This document shows positions 36,937-38,248 of a DNA stretch of 38,248 nt, piece after piece. A model generated the notes under the pieces. That model ran no database searches, was not told the origin of the DNA, and saw only the letters and a list, made by a program, of their open reading frames with translations. Origin of the DNA: a virus; IMG/VR virus record IMGVR_UViG_3300046543_000143, positions 1-38,248 of that record. One strand, given 5' to 3'. The position numbers and the translations under genes were made by a program. The first letter of the stretch is position 1. Every line of letters begins with the position of its first letter.

Positions 36937-38248
36937 TGTGTTTCCGCCCAGTTATTTCCTATCTTGTACTCAGCATCGACAGGACACCTAAAAGAAAAGA
37001 ACTCGCCAGCACGCCGTGCGCACTCGACCACCATCTTCCCGAACTCCCCCTCTAAACCTTCTCGGACACCAAGGGCTAGCTCGTCGTGAATGAATCCCAT
37101 CAGCGTCCAGTCGCCCTCCCAGCCATACTTCAGGCCGCGACGCTCTGCTTCCTCGAAGACCTCAATGACCCAGCGCTTCGCAATGGCCGCACCGGCTCCC
37201 TGAAGGAGGGTGTTGAGGGCAGCGTGGGCCGAACGAACCGACAGGCGTCGACCGTCCAGGCCGATGAGATAACCTTCCTTCTTGGCCTTGGCTTCGACAG
37301 CAGTCTTCAGTTTCCCGAGTGCCGGGAGAGATGCAAGGAACTGTGCCTTGAGCTTCTTACCGATAGAGGCCTGTGCGGTTGCTGACTTCTCTGCCGCAAC
37401 AATGGAACCTATCTTCGCGTCCCCGGCCCCATACAAGAAGGCATAACAAAACGTCTTCGCGTTGTCACGTGTCGGGAGTCCAGCGGCCTGCTGGTTCACC
37501 GTGTGTATGTCCCCGTTGAGGATGACGTCCACGTAGGCCCCTTGGTCCCAACGAGCCATGTAATGCGCCAGGCAGCGGAGTTCAATACCCGAGAGATCCG
37601 CACCGACCTGCTTGAACCCTGGCCGCACTGTGAACAGCGCCCGACACCCCTTACCATGCAGTGCGCGGATCGACGGCACTTGGGCCACGTTGGGGGCCGA
37701 GTGGGTGCAGCGTCCGGTCACCGCGCCGTTCGTGTTGATCGAATGGTGGATGTGGCCGTCCCGCTCGAGCTTGAGCCACGCCTGGTCGCCTTCCGCGATC
37801 TGTCCGACACGCTTCTCGAGCAAGAAGAAGTCCGCGAGGATCTGTGCTTCCTCGTAGGGGAGCTTCTTCAGGATGTCTTCGTCCACCTTGGGCTTTCCGC
37901 CCTCGGTGAACTCCTTGGGCTTCCAGCCGTACTTCGCGATCAGGCGCTGGGCGATCTGGTCTCGGCTGGCCGGGTTGAACTCGACCACCTTGTCCTTCAG
38001 GCGCTTGCCGGTCTTCTCCGAGGTGCGCTCGATGACCAGGGGAGGGAATGTTGCCATCATGCGAGCACGAATGACGTCCCGCTCCTGGGCCAGCTTCGCG
38101 TACAAGGCCACTGCGGCCTCGACGTTGAACGGCCAGCCCGACCGCTCCATCATGCTGCAGTAGTGACGGGCCTTGTGCTCCATCTCGACGGCCAGGTCCG
38201 AGTACTCCAGCTTCATCAGGTGGTCGTACAGGGCCTCAGTGACCTCGA
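36933..38248 (-). CDS. T7-like family A DNA polymerase (N-terminus beyond window)
   Basis: Replicates the phage genome. From the internal Met at 38216 the visible residues give motif A with D207 (GADLSGIELRCLAHY), motif B (R250...K254, Y258; RDNAKTFCYAFLYGAG) and motif C H377-D378-E379 (IHDELALG). All three match T7 gp5 closely. The frame is still open to the right edge, and the 3'-5' exonuclease domain should be there. The conserved tyrosine of the O-helix is kept as in T7. About 438 of roughly 700 residues are visible. Confidence 0.96.
   Translation of the reverse strand, partial: EVTEALYDHLMKLEYSDLAVEMEHKARHYCSMMERSGWPFNVEAAVALYAKLAQERDVIRARMMATFPPLVIERTSEKTGKRLKDKVVEFNPASRDQIAQRLIAKYGWKPKEFTEGGKPKVDEDILKKLPYEEAQILADFFLLEKRVGQIAEGDQAWLKLERDGHIHHSINTNGAVTGRCTHSAPNVAQVPSIRALHGKGCRALFTVRPGFKQVGADLSGIELRCLAHYMARWDQGAYVDVILNGDIHTVNQQAAGLPTRDNAKTFCYAFLYGAGDAKIGSIVAAEKSATAQASIGKKLKAQFLASLPALGKLKTAVEAKAKKEGYLIGLDGRRLSVRSAHAALNTLLQGAGAAIAKRWVIEVFEEAERRGLKYGWEGDWTLMGFIHDELALGVREGLEGEFGKMVVECARRAGEFFSFRCPVDAEYKIGNNWAETH

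Overview
The window is almost entirely the genome of a temperate podovirus-like phage. The DNA is GC-rich with dense, mostly overlapping genes. The host cannot be read directly. Base composition and gene style suggest a high-GC proteobacterium (Burkholderia/Ralstonia-like or a pseudomonad); this is inference. Replication and transcription genes are T7-like: a single-subunit RNA polymerase (1-1612, cut by the left edge), a family A DNA polymerase (36933 to the right edge) and a flap/5'-3' exonuclease. The virion genes are not arranged as in T7.

Layout. (1) 1-1612, minus: phage RNA polymerase. (2) 1613-3423: control region with a host-type promoter, three copies of a probable phage-RNAP promoter, a tRNA-Trp, hairpins and a small membrane-protein gene. 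(3) 3424-5602, minus: about ten very small early-type genes with interlocked starts and stops, behind a host-type promoter. (4) 6184-28023, plus: late module in the order metallopeptidase-like protein, two collar fibres, tail protein, Fe/2OG hydroxylase plus GNAT acetyltransferase, ejection proteins including a 1096-aa transglycosylase, terminase (with an HNH gene inside), portal, scaffold, coat, adaptor, tail fibre and chaperone, then lysis. (5) 28056-30426, minus: a plasmid-like maintenance module with a lipoprotein gene, an iteron/DnaA-box origin, a Rep-like winged-helix protein, a small gene, a ribbon-helix-helix protein and ParA under its own operator. (6) 30432-32187, minus: a second ribbon-helix-helix-like protein, an unknown gene and a tyrosine recombinase. 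(7) 32203-38248, minus: small genes, dATP/dGTP diphosphohydrolase, exonuclease, HNH and DNA polymerase.

How it fits together. If the window ends are joined in a circle, the minus strand reads early genes, RNA polymerase, (missing segment, where a primase-helicase would be expected), DNA polymerase, exonuclease. That is the T7 order, with the late genes on the other strand. A short palindrome, TTGTACAA, recurs at host-type promoters of the RNA polymerase, the early genes, the recombinase and just before the first late gene, and looks like the operator of a lysogeny repressor. The strongest conclusion is that this is a phage-plasmid: a T7-RNAP-type phage whose lysogen may persist as a partitioned, DnaA-dependent plasmid rather than, or as well as, by integration.
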